From positions 6,386,001 to 6,450,000 of the forward strand of contig CM121341.1 in the NCBI GenBank assembly GCA_051530055.1: a stretch of DNA of 64,000 nt, given 5' to 3'. Numbering within the stretch: position 1 is the stretch's first letter; every line of letters starts with the position of its first letter. Shown here piece by piece: positions 11,130-22,104 of this stretch. The DNA is from Neoechinorhynchus agilis (Eukaryota > Acanthocephala). The notes under the pieces are model-generated. The model ran no database searches, was not told the DNA's origin, and worked only from the letters and a program-made list of their open reading frames with translations. A program made the position numbers and the translations under genes.

Positions 11130-11760
11130 ACTTTTGAAAATTCTAAGATGTAAAATAACGTTCACCAATTTCTCCCGATAAATCGAGATTATCCGTGAAA
11201 ATAGAAACAAAAAAGTGGACAATTGAACATGATGGACACTTGTGAAAATTTCTAAGATATAAAATCGCGCTCATCGATTTCTCTCTCGATCGATCAATCG
11301 AGATTATCCGTAAAAATAGGGGAAAAAATTGACGATTGAACATGTGGAACACTTGTGAAAATTTCTAGGATATAAAATCGCGCTCATCGATCGATCGAGA
11401 TTATCCATGAAAAAAGAAACAAAATCCACGATTGCAGATGATGAACACTTGTGAAAATTCTTAGATTGTCCATAAAAATAAAAAGAAAGTGGACGATTGA
11501 ACATGATAGCCACTTTGAAAAAAATTTAAGATATAAAATCGCGCTCATCGATCGATCGAGATTATCGGTGAAAACAGAAACAAAATCGACGATTGTAGAT
11601 GATGGACATTTAAAAAATTTTAAGATATAAAATCGCGCTCATCGATCGATCGAGATTATCCATGAGAGAAGAAACAAAATCCACGAGTGAACATGATGAA
11701 CCCTTGTGAAATTTCTTAATTTCTAGGATATAAAATCGCGTTCACCAATTTCTCGATCGA
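11130..11760. repeat. about 100-bp tandem array at the 3' end of the EF-hand gene
   Basis: About six diverged copies of a unit built from ATATAAAATCGCGCTCATCG, ATCGATCGAGATTATCC and GATTGAACATGATGGACACT. Spacing is roughly 95-120 bp. The last copy runs straight into the final codons and stop of the EF-hand gene at 11716-11765. Confidence 0.85.
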
Positions 11761-12159
11761 GACCATCCCTTCATCATCCTCTCCCGAGGCTTCAGCGAAT
11801 ACTCTTTCGACATCCGCTTTGTTGACCCCGTCTCCTAGGGTTACAACTGCATGTTTTACGTCATAGGCATTGACCATTCCGGTATTGTCCTTGTCGAAGA
11901 TGGAGAGCATTTCTCTAACTTCGTCCTCAGCTTCAGGTCTTCGATCAGCGATCAGTCTGGCTACTTCCATAAATTCATTTTCACTTATTTGACCATCATC
12001 GTTTCCACAACAAGCTTCTTTGACCATCTTTTGATCTGATTCGAGCAATACGAGCGAATGAGCTTGCAAGGCGTTCAATGCTAATTGATAATCGATACGA
12101 CCATCTTCGTTATGGTCAAAGTATCGAAACAGCTGAATTAAACTAATCTGAGTGGACAT
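11716..12159 (-). CDS. calmodulin-like EF-hand protein
   Basis: Single exon, 147 residues from ATG at 12159, the length of calmodulin/troponin C. Four EF-hand loops are visible. DHNEDGRIDYQL has Leu at position 12. CGNDDGQISENE has Cys at position 1. DKDNTGMVNAYD is the best preserved. GEDDEGMVSIEK lacks the final acid. Most loops are therefore degenerate, and calcium binding is expected mainly or only in loop 3. This pattern is seen in divergent calmodulin-like and myosin-light-chain-like proteins. The last ~15 codons (VSIEKLVNAILYPRN) are the final unit of the tandem array at 11130-11760. Confidence 0.85.
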   Translation of the reverse strand: MSTQISLIQLFRYFDHNEDGRIDYQLALNALQAHSLVLLESDQKMVKEACCGNDDGQISENEFMEVARLIADRRPEAEDEVREMLSIFDKDNTGMVNAYDVKHAVVTLGDGVNKADVERVFAEASGEDDEGMVSIEKLVNAILYPRN

Positions 12160-12489
12160 TCGAAAGTACGAAACCGAGCGAATGGACGCGTTTGCGTTAT
12201 TTTGTATAGGTCACGCCAAAAGCGGACAGAATCGAAATGCAAAGTGATTTCATCAAAGTCGAAAATTGAGAAGTTGGACGACTTTTTTGGTGTTTTTACT
12301 TTAAAAACTTAGTTCAAATATTTATAGCCTAACGAGAATTAAAAGAACTTATCTGATATTTTTCGATGTGTGATAAAACACTTAAATTTTTATTATAAAA
12401 GAGTATGTACAACTTATTGGAGATTACCCAAATCAATCAGAATCAATAAAGTGCTTTAATTTTAACATGTTCGTAAAAAAACATTAGAA
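12160..12489. other. upstream flank of EF-hand gene
   Basis: AT-rich. Presumably contains the promoter of the minus-strand EF-hand gene; no clear element is recognised. Confidence 0.35.
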
Positions 12490-13960
12490 CAATTCTGTCT
12501 TCAAACAAAAAGGATTAAAAAGGTCGATAAAACTCCAGCACTAAGATTAAATGATTCAAAGAAGTTTTTAAAGACGATTTTCTGATAATGTTTTCTTAAA
12601 TATTCTTAAAAAAGGGATTAAAGAGGTTAAATATTCTTAAAAAATAGATTAAAGAGGTTAAATATTCTTAAAAAAAGGATTAAAGAAGTAGATAAAACTC
12701 CAACACTAAGATTAAATGATTCAAAGAGGTTTTTGAAGACGATTTTCTGATAATGTTTTCTTAAATATTCTTAAAAAAGGGATTAAAGAGGTTTATAAAA
12801 CTCCAACACTAAGATTAAATGATTCAAAGAGGTTTTTGAAGACGATTTTCTGATAATGTTTTCTTAAATATTCTTAAAAAAGGATTAAAGAGGTTAAGTA
12901 TTCTTAAAAAATAGATTAAAGAGGTTAAATATTCTTAAAAAAGGATTAAAGAGGTTAAATATTCTTAAAAAAAGGATTAAAGAGGTTAAATATTCTTAAA
13001 AAAGGATTAAAGAGGTTAAATATTCTTAAAAAAAGGATTAAAAAGGTCGATAAAACTCCAACACTAAGATTAAATGATTCAAAGAGGTTTTTGAAGACGA
13101 TTTTCTGATAATGTTTTCTTAAATATTCTTAAAAAAGGGATTAAAGAGGTTTATAAAACTCCAACACTAAGATTAAATGATTCAAAGAGGTTTTTGAAGA
13201 CGATTTTCTGATAATGTTTTCTTAAATATTCTTAAAAAAAGGATTAAAGAGGTTTATAAAACTCCAACACTAAGATTAAATGATTCAAAGAGGTTTTTGA
13301 AGACGATTTTCTGATAATGTTTTCTTAAATATTCTTAAAAAAGGATTAAAGAGGTTAAATATTCTTAAAAAAAGGATTAAAGAGGTGATAAAACTCCAAC
13401 ACTAAGATTAAATGATTCAAAGAGGTTTTTAAGACGATTTTTGATAATGTTTTCTTAAATATTCTTAAAAAAAGGATTAAAGAAGTAGATAAAACTCCAA
13501 CACTAAGATTAAATGATTCAAAGAGGTTTTTGAAGACGATTTTCTGATAATGTTTTCTTAAATATTCTTAAAAAAGGATTAAAGAGGTTTATAAAACTCC
13601 AACACTAAGATTAAATGATTCAAAGAGGTTTTTGAAGACGATTTTCTGATAATGTTTTCTTAAATATTCTTAAAAAAAGGGATTAAAGAGGTTTATAAAA
13701 CTCCAACACTAAGATTAAATGATTCAAAGAGGTTTTTGAAGACGATTTTCTTGTAATGTTTTCTTAAATATTCTTAAAAAGGGATTAAAGAGGTTAAATA
13801 TTCTTAAAAAAAGGATTAAAGAGGTTGTTTCAATTCGAACACTAAGATTAAATGATTCAAAGAGGTTTTTGAAGACGATTTTCAATGTTTCCTTAAATAT
13901 TCTTAAAAAAGGGATTAAAGAGGTCGATAAAACCCGAACACTACGATTTGAAGACGATTT
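12490..13960. repeat. two-level AT-rich minisatellite
   Basis: A long unit of about 105 bp (ACTCCAACACTAAGATTAAA, then GATTCAAAGAGGTTTTTGAA, then TCTGATAATGTTTTCTTAAA) alternates with runs of a short ~29-bp unit (GGATTAAAGAGGTTAAATAT, then TCTTAAAAA). About 11 long units are present, with 0-5 short units between them. The short unit is contained in the long one, so the array grew at two scales. Confidence 0.9.
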
Positions 13961-14087
13961 TGGCGTTCTTTTCCTTTAACAAAATGTTAAAAATTCCGGA
14001 TTTTAAGAAATGGTTTGTTGAAAAACAATTAGAAGCGAACCTTGCCAAAGTTTCTGATTGTTTACACGTTTTGGTAACTAGCTTTTG

Positions 14088-14530
14088 CAGTTTAATAGCT
14101 CGTTCCTTCTCGATTTCGATGCTTCAAACGAATCAAAATCAGAATGAGATTTAGATAATCACTCACTATGATTTGATTGAATCCATAAACTTTTCTTGAG
14201 CAAGATTTATTGCTTCGAAAGCTTGGACGGCTTTCTCGAAATATGCTGCATCCTTTTTGATGAACGAAAAGGATATGATCGTCATAAAGAAATGAAGGTG
14301 CTTACAATGAATGGTTCCGGCTTTTTTGGGCAATTATTTGATCCATCTCTAAAGTAGGATTGTTCAAACTTTAAAATTTTATTATTATTGTAATTATACC
14401 TTGCCCTGTTGTTCATATTGATTTCACCTTCTCTGAAAGCCTTATATTTCAGCATCTCGGAGCAACCTCGATCAGGTATTGCAAAACGTTGGATAAGTGA
14501 ATGCTGTGTGGATTCCTTTCTAGACTGCAT
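14088..14530 (-). CDS. partial helical gene, three exons seen
   Basis: Exon 14306-14530 (from ATG at 14530) joins 14167-14252 in phase 0 (ATT|GTAAGC to AAAAAG|GATG). That joins an exon starting at 14121 in phase 2 (CATA|GTGAGTG to TTTGAAG|C). The second and third exons encode FEKAVQAFEAINLAQEKFMD and IEIEKERAIKLQKLVTK, a long charged helix. A donor (GGCAAG|GTTCGC) ends exon 3 near 14054-14060, and its partner is not found because the minisatellite begins just beyond. The helical style resembles the gene at 9821-10884, which could be its 3' part with the array and EF-hand gene lying in an intron. That link is inference only. Confidence 0.4.
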
Positions 14531-15115
14531 AACGGAAACGACGGGTCGAAACGTTCCTTAACAATGATGTTCACCTAAAAACGCATTCAGATAAAATATT
14601 GACGTGTTTATCGACGCAAACAATCGATTTTTTCTATTCAAAATGAAGTGAAAAATAAAAGGCTGACATAGAACGAATAACACGTCTTGAATTTCTCTTT
14701 AAAACAATTGTAAAATCCAAATTGGGTTCTTAATTAACGTTTAATAAGGTATTTTTCTTCAACATGCCTCTTAAATCACAGGTTAACTGATTTAATCGTT
14801 TATATTCTCTCTTTTTTGCAGAAAAAAACACGTTTATCTAATAAAAGCGTTTATGGATCAAAAAAGAGTTTCATCTTTTATAAGATTCAAAAATCCGTTC
14901 ATTCTTCGTATTATTTCATCTTTTATTTTTGGCAAGCCTTTTAATATTACTTATAGAGATTAAATTCTAATATTGACAAACGTACGCCTTGTTTTGGTGG
15001 ACATTCAATGCTGGTTATGGCGGCGGCGCTTGTTAAAAGAACAAGGTTCTAACTGATCATTAAAGGAAATTGCCCTAAAAATAAAGATAAAATTATGGAA
15101 AGCCTCTTTTCCCAA
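14531..15115. other. intergenic
   Basis: An acceptor-like GTTTTTAG lies at about 14574. Otherwise no gene or repeat is recognised. Confidence 0.35.
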
Positions 15116-15250
15116 CACCCTCATGTTTTATTCCAGATTTATTAACGAACGGAAAATGGGTGTTTTATTTCTTGCTTCAAATTTTCGACGCCTTGCGTCT
15201 TCGTCAGGAAGCTTTTCTTCGGTTATCTGAAAAGGAATCAGAGGAGGGCA
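15116..15250 (-). mobile_element. Penelope-like element 3' end fragment
   Basis: The reverse complement matches the last ~135 bp of the Penelope-like element at 55275-55945, including the hammerhead-like hairpin (CTGACGA, GACGC/GCGTC stem, GAAA) and the terminal word CCCATTTTCCGTTCG. Confidence 0.75.
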
Positions 15251-15405
15251 ACTGCTCAATAAGAGGGATGATCTTCACGTATTAAAAACTTACAAACAAT
15301 ACTGAAGAAGATCCGAGATAGAGGATCGAAATATTTAATTTAATTAAATTTAATTACTTTCTCCACTCGAACAAAACAATGATGAACTATCTTTTCAATA
15401 TAAAT

Positions 15406-15445
15406 AAAACACCCATTTTCCGTTCGATAATAAATCTGGAATAAA
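15406..15445 (+). mobile_element. second Penelope-like terminus, opposite orientation
   Basis: About 38 bp (AAACACCCATTTTCCGTTCG and following) matches the outermost 3' end of the same element. It faces the opposite way to the copy at 15116-15250, so the two tips lie about 250 bp apart as an inverted pair. Confidence 0.7.
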
Positions 15446-15599
15446 AATAAAGACGTTTGTACACTTTCTCTTATTTTAACCAACAATGCAAATCAGTACA
15501 TCCGTCCGGTTGCTAGGTCACAAGTTTGAGAGCTTAAGTATTTGGACGATGATGGCTAACATTCGTGAGTTTTTGCTAAAAATAAACACCTAAAAATCA

Positions 15600-16184
15600 A
15601 TGGGTAATATAAAGGAGTCGAATAAAGGCCGTCGATCTTCGACTTTTCGTTCGGAAACTAGATCTTTATTGGGCAATAGACGTACGATTCACGAATCTAT
15701 TCGTTCGAATACAATACCGGTCGAAAACCGAGTTGATTTCATCACGAAGATGCTCGATGAAATGAATGTTTCAGAGGAGCAGAATATTGTTACGAAATTA
15801 TCAGACGGGCAAATCGATACCGACAAAAATGATGGCATTTCAGATCCAATGCAGTCCGATTATACGCATAAAAAGCCAATAAAACCACGAAATAATAAGT
15901 CCATTTCGCATTTAAGACACGGTGAAAGCAATGCTGACGATTTCGTTTCGAATCAATTCTCTAATTTGAAATGCGATTCAAATGAACATGGTGATCCGTT
16001 CAATGATAAGCAATTCGTGGAAAATTACTTAACGTTATTGGCGAATTTACACGTGAAAGATTTCAGTGTAGAAATGCTTAAAAGACAATTTTGTCACATG
16101 TGTGGCAAAAGGTACAGAGCTCAAGATAGGACCGAGATTAATTTTTGTCCATTTTGTGGAGTATTCGTCAATTATAGTGTTTAG
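15600..16184 (+). CDS. zinc-ribbon protein, hypothetical
   Basis: Single exon of 194 residues from ATG 15600. The first ~130 residues are polar and probably disordered, Ser/Asn/Lys-rich with basic patches (KGRRSSTFRS, KKPIKPRNNK). Near the C-terminus lies a four-cysteine zinc ribbon, CHMCGKRY, 10 residues, then CPFCG, preceded by a helix (FVENYLTLLANLHVKDFSVE). C-terminal CxxC-CxxC ribbons on disordered tails occur in nuclear and centrosomal adaptor proteins. No specific family is recognised. Confidence 0.65.
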   Translation: MGNIKESNKGRRSSTFRSETRSLLGNRRTIHESIRSNTIPVENRVDFITKMLDEMNVSEEQNIVTKLSDGQIDTDKNDGISDPMQSDYTHKKPIKPRNNKSISHLRHGESNADDFVSNQFSNLKCDSNEHGDPFNDKQFVENYLTLLANLHVKDFSVEMLKRQFCHMCGKRYRAQDRTEINFCPFCGVFVNYSV

Positions 16185-16574
16185 AAATTAAAACCAATCG
16201 CTCTTCCTATGCACCAACCTGAATCTTGATCTAAAAAAAATTCAAAAGAGAAAATAATTCGCGATGCAAGAGTCGGAAAAATGGAAAACATTTTACTTGG
16301 TGATCCCGCCTTACCGAACCGGTACATTGGTCCTCCTAACCTTTTCAAAACCTTCCTAACCCGATTGGATATCTCAGAGTCCGACCGGACCTGTTATAGA
16401 CTCCAAAATCAACTGCCACATTCATTTAAAAAAGGCTTTAATAAAACGTATTATAATTATAACCAAAATCTTTCTAGATGACTTTTATCCACCTGCTAAC
16501 GTTAGCATTTTTGTTTTTCCTCCAAAATCTATCTAAAGCGAAAGCACCGCTCACAAATGTTAGATTGTTTGAGC

Positions 16575-16894
16575 GTACAGAAATTGGAATGATGATTTCG
16601 GTTTTAAAATCTCCGATTGGTTTCGGAGGCACACAATCTTGCACGCCTTCGTTTGATCAAGGTTTTTAAAGTATTGAAAATAAAAGAGAACGTTATGTAC
16701 CTTTTTGTCGCAATGAAAGTTTTCCTAAGTGAAAAAATCCACAAACTTTCATTGCGATAAAAAAGGTACAACATAACTTTCTCTTTTATTTTCAATACTT
16801 TAAAAACCTTGATCAAATGAATGCGTTCAAGATTGCATGCCTCCGAAACCAATAGGAGATTTTTAAACCAAAAGCATCATTCCAATTTCTGTAC
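16575..16894. repeat. near-perfect fold-back, 150-bp arms
   Basis: Arm 16575-16721 is the inverse of 16743-16894 with few mismatches and a ~21-bp loop. The outer ends are GTACAGAAATTGG and CCAATTTCTGTAC. The transcript would form one long hairpin. It lies 100 bp upstream of the EME1-like start. Confidence 0.88.
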
Positions 16895-16994
16895 ACCAGA
16901 AAATAAACCAAATGTTAGATTGCTGGTCTGTGATCGTTGAAATGAATAGCTAATCAGCGTAACTTAATCCAAAAACTTTTAATTGTTTTAGATA

Positions 16995-17863
16995 ATGCCA
17001 AAGAAGAAGAGTGCAGCGCCTGTACAAGTGCAGGTAGAATCTTCTTTATTTAATACTGCGATAATGCGCAAATCCATGACTTCCGAAAAACTAAAGGAAT
17101 ATTGCAATTTCGAGGAATCTGCTTCTCTCACTCTTAAGGGGTCCATTGAGTTCGAACTGTACAGTGGCGATGAGACACATTCATTTCTTTGTCTCATTGC
17201 TAATAACCACGAATTTCGGACTCTACTAAAAACTGGTTGGTCGATTACTTGCAATGAAAAAAAGCCCAAATCAATTTTACTCCTAAATAATCTGACGACT
17301 TTGTCATGGAAAATGCGAGTCCGTGCTCAAATTGAACTCGAGTGCTCTAGCATAGAAGAAATTACATGCCAGCGAGATCTGGATGATTTTATTTAAAGGT
17401 GTTCGAACTTTACCGAATATTAAATCTTCGTGAAAGCATAAAGTCGAATGCCTTCTCATATAAAGTAAGCAAATCCCTGAAGTTCGGTCGGAAAAGTAAA
17501 TGGCGAAAGCTGCAAAGGGAGCAGAGCAGCGATTGTACCTCCCTGAAGAATGTATTGTCACTTGAATCTAGAAAATATGTAGATGTTTATGAATCGGATG
17601 CCAAAGAACAGATCTTGCTACAGTTCTTGACAGAACTTCCGGACGTTGGTCCAGTTGCTGCGAGGGCAATTTTGGCAAAGTACCCTACAATCAATCGTCT
17701 ATTGAAAGCGTTTGAGGATTCCGATAAACCGACCATGTTGCTAACTGACATAACGATGAACACAGAGTGCGGAATATTAGGATCAGGACTAAGAATCAGG
17801 AAGGAATTGTCTGAGAAAATCCATTGCTATCTAACAAGCAATAATCCAGATGAAATTGCATGA
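16995..17863 (+). CDS. EME1: EME1-like subunit of the MUS81 structure-specific endonuclease
   Basis: EME1/Mms4 is the non-catalytic partner of MUS81 and cuts branched DNA in recombination and fork repair. ATG at 16995 opens a frame whose end (RVRAQIELECSSIEEI, then RDLDDF) matches the end of the EME1 nuclease-like domain. The following frame gives helix-hairpin-helix sequence (LTELPDVGPVAARAILAKYP) and the diagnostic EME1 tail (MLLTDI, then LRIRKELSEKIHCYL). The two parts are offset by one base at about 17387-17394, in GATTTTATTTAAAG. No intron restores the frame. This is either a real one-base lesion or an assembly error. At about 285 residues it is short; the long N-terminal half of EME1 is missing or lies upstream. 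Confidence 0.72.
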
Positions 17864-18140
17864 TTAGTCAATAGTAAAATGCTTTTGAGTTGCTTTTGAA
17901 AGGAGCACGTTAAAACAATAAAAACTACTGGCTCGGTTGGAGCATTAGATTTTTAGCGATTCGATAAAAGCTTTTTAGATTGGCATTTTAGTATACGAAA
18001 CCGGCACGAAACAACAAAAATAAGGCATTGTCTCAACAATGAAGCAATTTTATTGGGAAGTATCATCTCTTCACAAAAACCAGTGGGTTGTCAATGTAAC
18101 AATCACGCATTTACCATTCTCATGACTGTCAACTATTCAT

Positions 18141-20405
18141 TGGATCACCGCTGAACTTACAAAAACTTATCGATCTACAACCAATGACCGCCCAGCAAAC
18201 AATAATATTTAAAATTCACGTGCCATTGAGAAGAAAAGCGATGATTGCAACCGTCAAACGTTTTCACTTGTTTCATTCCGCCATAATTTCTTTGAAGCCG
18301 CTAACAGTTCTATTGATTTGTACAAAAATAGCCGGACGTTCATTATCTTTTAGTTGAACGTTTAATTTTGCTTGGAAAATAATATAAACAATTATGCTGA
18401 GAATAAATGTTGTTGAAACATTTAAATCTTTCCGGCATCTTTACACATCGACACTTTTGCGAACCGTTTTAATAGCTTCGTCGCTTAAAATGTCTTAAAA
18501 TTTGGATTGACTCATTATGAGATCCAAAATTTGTCTCGCTTTCCTATTCACATTCCTAATAAAATTAACCAAAGAATTGATGGCGCTTTTGAAATTTGCG
18601 CAGTCGTCTTATAGGTTATAGACTTATTGCATTATAGGACCCTAAAGTCATTGAATATCCCTCACATTTTTGCTTTACACTCTTGCAAATTTGGCTCGAG
18701 AACTCTATGAAAATTCCATCGATAAAAGGCGGCTCATAAAAGCACAAATCCACTGAAACAAAATCTATTTAAGGACCACGTCGAAGAACAATGTAATCGA
18801 TCAGAGACCGCAGGCATAGCTGCCATTTAGCCTTGGGACTATTTTGACAACAATACACTCTAGAGGCAAAGAAAGACTGAATTTCAAAAAGGCTTACAAT
18901 CTCAACGCTTAAATATCAATTTTTTTAACGCTGCCAAATACCTTTTAAATATTTATACGCACCATCAGCTTGTTTTTTTCTTGCAAAGTGGCACTCGAGG
19001 CTGCTGTTTTTAGTGACAGAAAATCCAACTGCCTACACCATTAAACTTTTGTAGTCCGAAAAGACTTTTAACTAATTAATCACGGCATTGCTTAAAGACC
19101 TTCACCGATTCCACAATGCACGAAAACAATACGGAAAAAGTCATGATTATATTGGCAGATGCAGGAATATGGCTACGGATTATTATAGATCCAATTCTCA
19201 TTTTGATTGGATGGACTGGAAATATTCTCCTTTTCCTGACAATGCGATCGTCTTTGTATTGCCGGACAAACTTCTCGGTGTACAGCAGAGCGATTGCAGC
19301 GATCGATAATCTCGTGATTTGTGGATCATTTTTAATGTGGTTAGAAGCCGCTCGATTGATCGATATGAATGATTCCACAAAGTGCTCCGTTCCACTTGGT
19401 ATCATTTTCAGTAGCTCGATGCAATCGAATTGGATCCTTTTGGCCGCCAATGTCGATGTGCTCATCACCATTATGAAACCGGAGATTTCGCGTAGATTTC
19501 TTACTAAAACAATGGCGAAAATAATGGTTTCACTCATCATTCTGTCTATAATCGCAGTCATAATCCAATGGCCATTCATCTCACATTAACGTATGGATCT
19601 GCAAATAGGTGACAATTTAGCAAATCCATACTTTATAGCGATAGCGAAATCGACAACAGCTTTTTAACTTGCATTCGAAGCGAATGGATAACAAGTTGGA
19701 AACGATTTCTTATTCCAGTTGTGTACAATGGCATTTTTATTGGCTTGCCATTGATGGCGATTCTCGTCTGTATTCTTTATTTGCACGACAAAATCATATT
19801 GGCCAAGGGAAAAGTAGAACGCGAAATGATTGGAAATACAAAACAATCAGCCATGAATATTTTTACGATTTCCGCCTTTCAATTAGCAGTCATTGCTCCT
19901 TTCTCAATTCTACAAGCAATACCACCGGCCATAATCTGTAGCAACCGAAAATGCATTGCTCGGTCACTTTGGAATTTCCTCAACAAAATTACTTATCATT
20001 TAGCATTGACAGCTCATTGCTTCAAGTTTTACATTTTATATGGCCGAGAAAATAAAATCAGAATGAACATCAAGTACATTATTATGGCTAAAAAACGGAT
20101 ACCTGGCGATTCTCAAATATAAGCGAAATCGTTCATCTTTTTAAAGAAAGATTGAATAATTAAGAAAATATTGACTTGTATGTTGTTATCAAACACGATT
20201 TTGCCTAAGCTTACAATGACCAAATAAAACGATCGATATCGAGCCTACAATTATCGCTCAAATTTAGATGAGAATTTCTTTGAGAGACTTTATGAGTAAA
20301 AGCATGAAACTATTAAGCGAGATGTACCGTCACCGTATCGCTATTTTGTTCCGATTCCTTTTAAATTCGAAATTATACGAGAAATCTTTGCCAATCAGTT
20401 TCGGG
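18141..20405 (+). repeat. left arm of large inverted duplication
   Basis: This 2,265-bp segment is the inverse of 25226-27490. Both arms have exactly the same length, feature coordinates mirror each other (sums of 45,631), and the encoded proteins are identical. Outer junctions are sharp at TGGATCACCG and the inner one at CAGTTTCGGG. Confidence 0.95.
19116..20122 (+). CDS. rhodopsin-like GPCR, left-arm copy
   Basis: Two frames make one receptor. From ATG 19116, an N-terminus and TM1-TM4 are read: TM1 includes GWTGNILLFL (the GN of family A), and the TM3 region ends NVDVLITIMKPEISRRF with no classical DRY. From about 19621, TM5-TM7 are read (IFIGLPLMAILVCILYL, KQSAMNIFTISAFQLAVIAP, YHLALTAHCFKFYILY). 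An acceptor CAATTTAG ends at 19620. The upstream frame hits TAA at 19587-19589, one base out of register with a possible GTATGG donor at 19591. The gene is therefore broken by one base, or the splice sites are unusual. The right arm carries the same state. Confidence 0.65.
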
Positions 20406-20947
20406 ATTTAAGTAAAATAATTTTTTATAAATTCATGTCGTTCTAATTTCGATAATTAAATGGGTCGCATTTTCTCACGTCTGAATTAACATTTTTAAAT
20501 CTCGATCGCGTGCATCTTATCTTTGTTTACTGTGCTTAAAATTTATAAAGTCATTCGTTCAACATTTCGAAAGATAATGTCGATTGTTTGGAAGGCTGAT
20601 TTACGTTTTATCAGTTATATTGTGAATTGGGTTAATGATTTGTACCAAAAATCCGAATCAAAGAAATTCATTTCTAATGTGTTTTGAACGATAAAACTAT
20701 TTAGGAAATTACGGACTGTTCGCTGTTGGTTTTCAAGTTTTGGTTTTAGACTGTCAAATAGGAGTTTAAAAGAGTGTGACTGATTTGATTCAGTTTTTTT
20801 TATTGGATGTGTTAAGAGGATTTTTGATTCGGTTGGTAAGATCCAGTGTTATTTTTCGGTTCGACCTCAAACTAACACCGGATTTTTAAGGGTTGTTGTT
20901 GTTGGCTTCACCACTCTCACTAATCACGATCATTCGTTTTTACAAGA
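20406..20947. other. left part of palindrome spacer
   Basis: Unique AT-rich sequence between the left arm and the spacer GPCR. No gene recognised. Confidence 0.4.
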
Positions 20948-22104
20948 CTAACAAGAGTTTCTCTTTGTTTGTGTATTAAGTGTATTTTCATTTTTAGCTG
21001 GTGAAACCATTGTTTGTTTATAGTTTGTCTTGTTGTTGTTGCTGCTGGAGGAGCAGTTGAGTGCATTTCGGTAAACGCTGGATCCAACATAGTAAGGAAT
21101 GCAAGAAACTGCATGTACGCTTGTATTGAAGGTTGCTAGCATCATGAGTAGTAGTTTTCGATAGGGTTTATCCCGGAGGAACATGCGATCTCCGATAGCA
21201 TGGACAATTCCTGCTGGAACTGACATGACGACGAACATGGCATTGAGAAGCAAAACGACGTAGCTGAGCGTATGGAGCCGTGATCGTTGCCTGGAAGCCA
21301 TCTTGCTCCATCCCGTTCGTTTTATGGAGATCAGGAGAAGTACGTTGAAGATTGTCATTATGATTGATGGTAAGAAACAATAGAGGACAGTGTGAGTTAC
21401 TTCCCATAGAACACTGGTTCTTGAACGAAACGCTACACTCAAGAACAAGTGTCGATTGGGCTAAAGTACGAATAATGACCTTTTCTAGCATAGCATCTAA
21501 GTTTCTTTTTTGATATATGTGCCTTCCAAGCTTGCACTGATTGATTATCGTAGTTTCCAAGACCGAGTTCGCCCTTGGCGATCTGATCGATTGTAAATGC
21601 AGACGACTCGTTCAATGCGATTTCGCTTGTAAGTCGGTAACCGTTGAATATGGGCACGTGAACATTGATGAGTAATACGGCTACAATTAGTAAAATACAT
21701 ATAGTTATCGCTTTCTTTACCGTTGGAGTATAGACAAATCTTCGTTTATAGAGAAAAATCTGCATATATCGTTCAATTGCGAGATAACATCGAAGCCATG
21801 CAGCGAGTTCATATGAACTAAATGCCAAATACGAGATTGTTTTGCAGTGTACGAGGCTCAGTTCTTCTAAATTATGGCTGCTTTGTCGTCTGATAAGTTC
21901 TCGATATATGTAGTTTAGGTTCCAAGTATAGAGCAGAATCGTTTCTGGCACACATATGAAGGCCATTATGACTACTGTGCTGTTCATGGGCACAAATCGC
22001 TTCGTGAAAACGTACAACGAAAAAAGATTGCCGACTGTGCCGAAGATGAGAAGTAGTAAACTGTACAGTCCTAGGATGAATTGTCCGATTTGATAGGCAT
22101 TCAT
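20948..22104 (-). CDS. family A (neuropeptide-type) GPCR
   Basis: Starts at ATG 22102-22104; the bases before it (TTTCAG|GGTTCA) form an acceptor, so the exon has a 5' untranslated or coding neighbour. TM1 has GTVGNLFSLYVF, and TM3 ends CYLAIERYMQ, an ERY form of DRY. TM5 reads HTVLYCFLPSIIMTIFNVLL, TM6 SYVVLLLNAMFVVMSVPAG. TM7 has CIPYYVGSSVYR in place of NPxxY. The middle frame change near 21440-21470 is explained by an intron ending CTTTAG at about 21455; the donor is probably GTGCAA about 77 bp earlier. An Asn/Ser/Lys-rich tail follows. The gene lies in the spacer of the inverted duplication and is unrelated in sequence to the arm receptors. Confidence 0.75.

Noticed and set aside
16281-16669. 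Two small plus-strand frames, the second with a signal-peptide-like start
   Set aside because: The second ends inside the fold-back and neither has supporting features; a chance hydrophobic start is common in AT-rich DNA.
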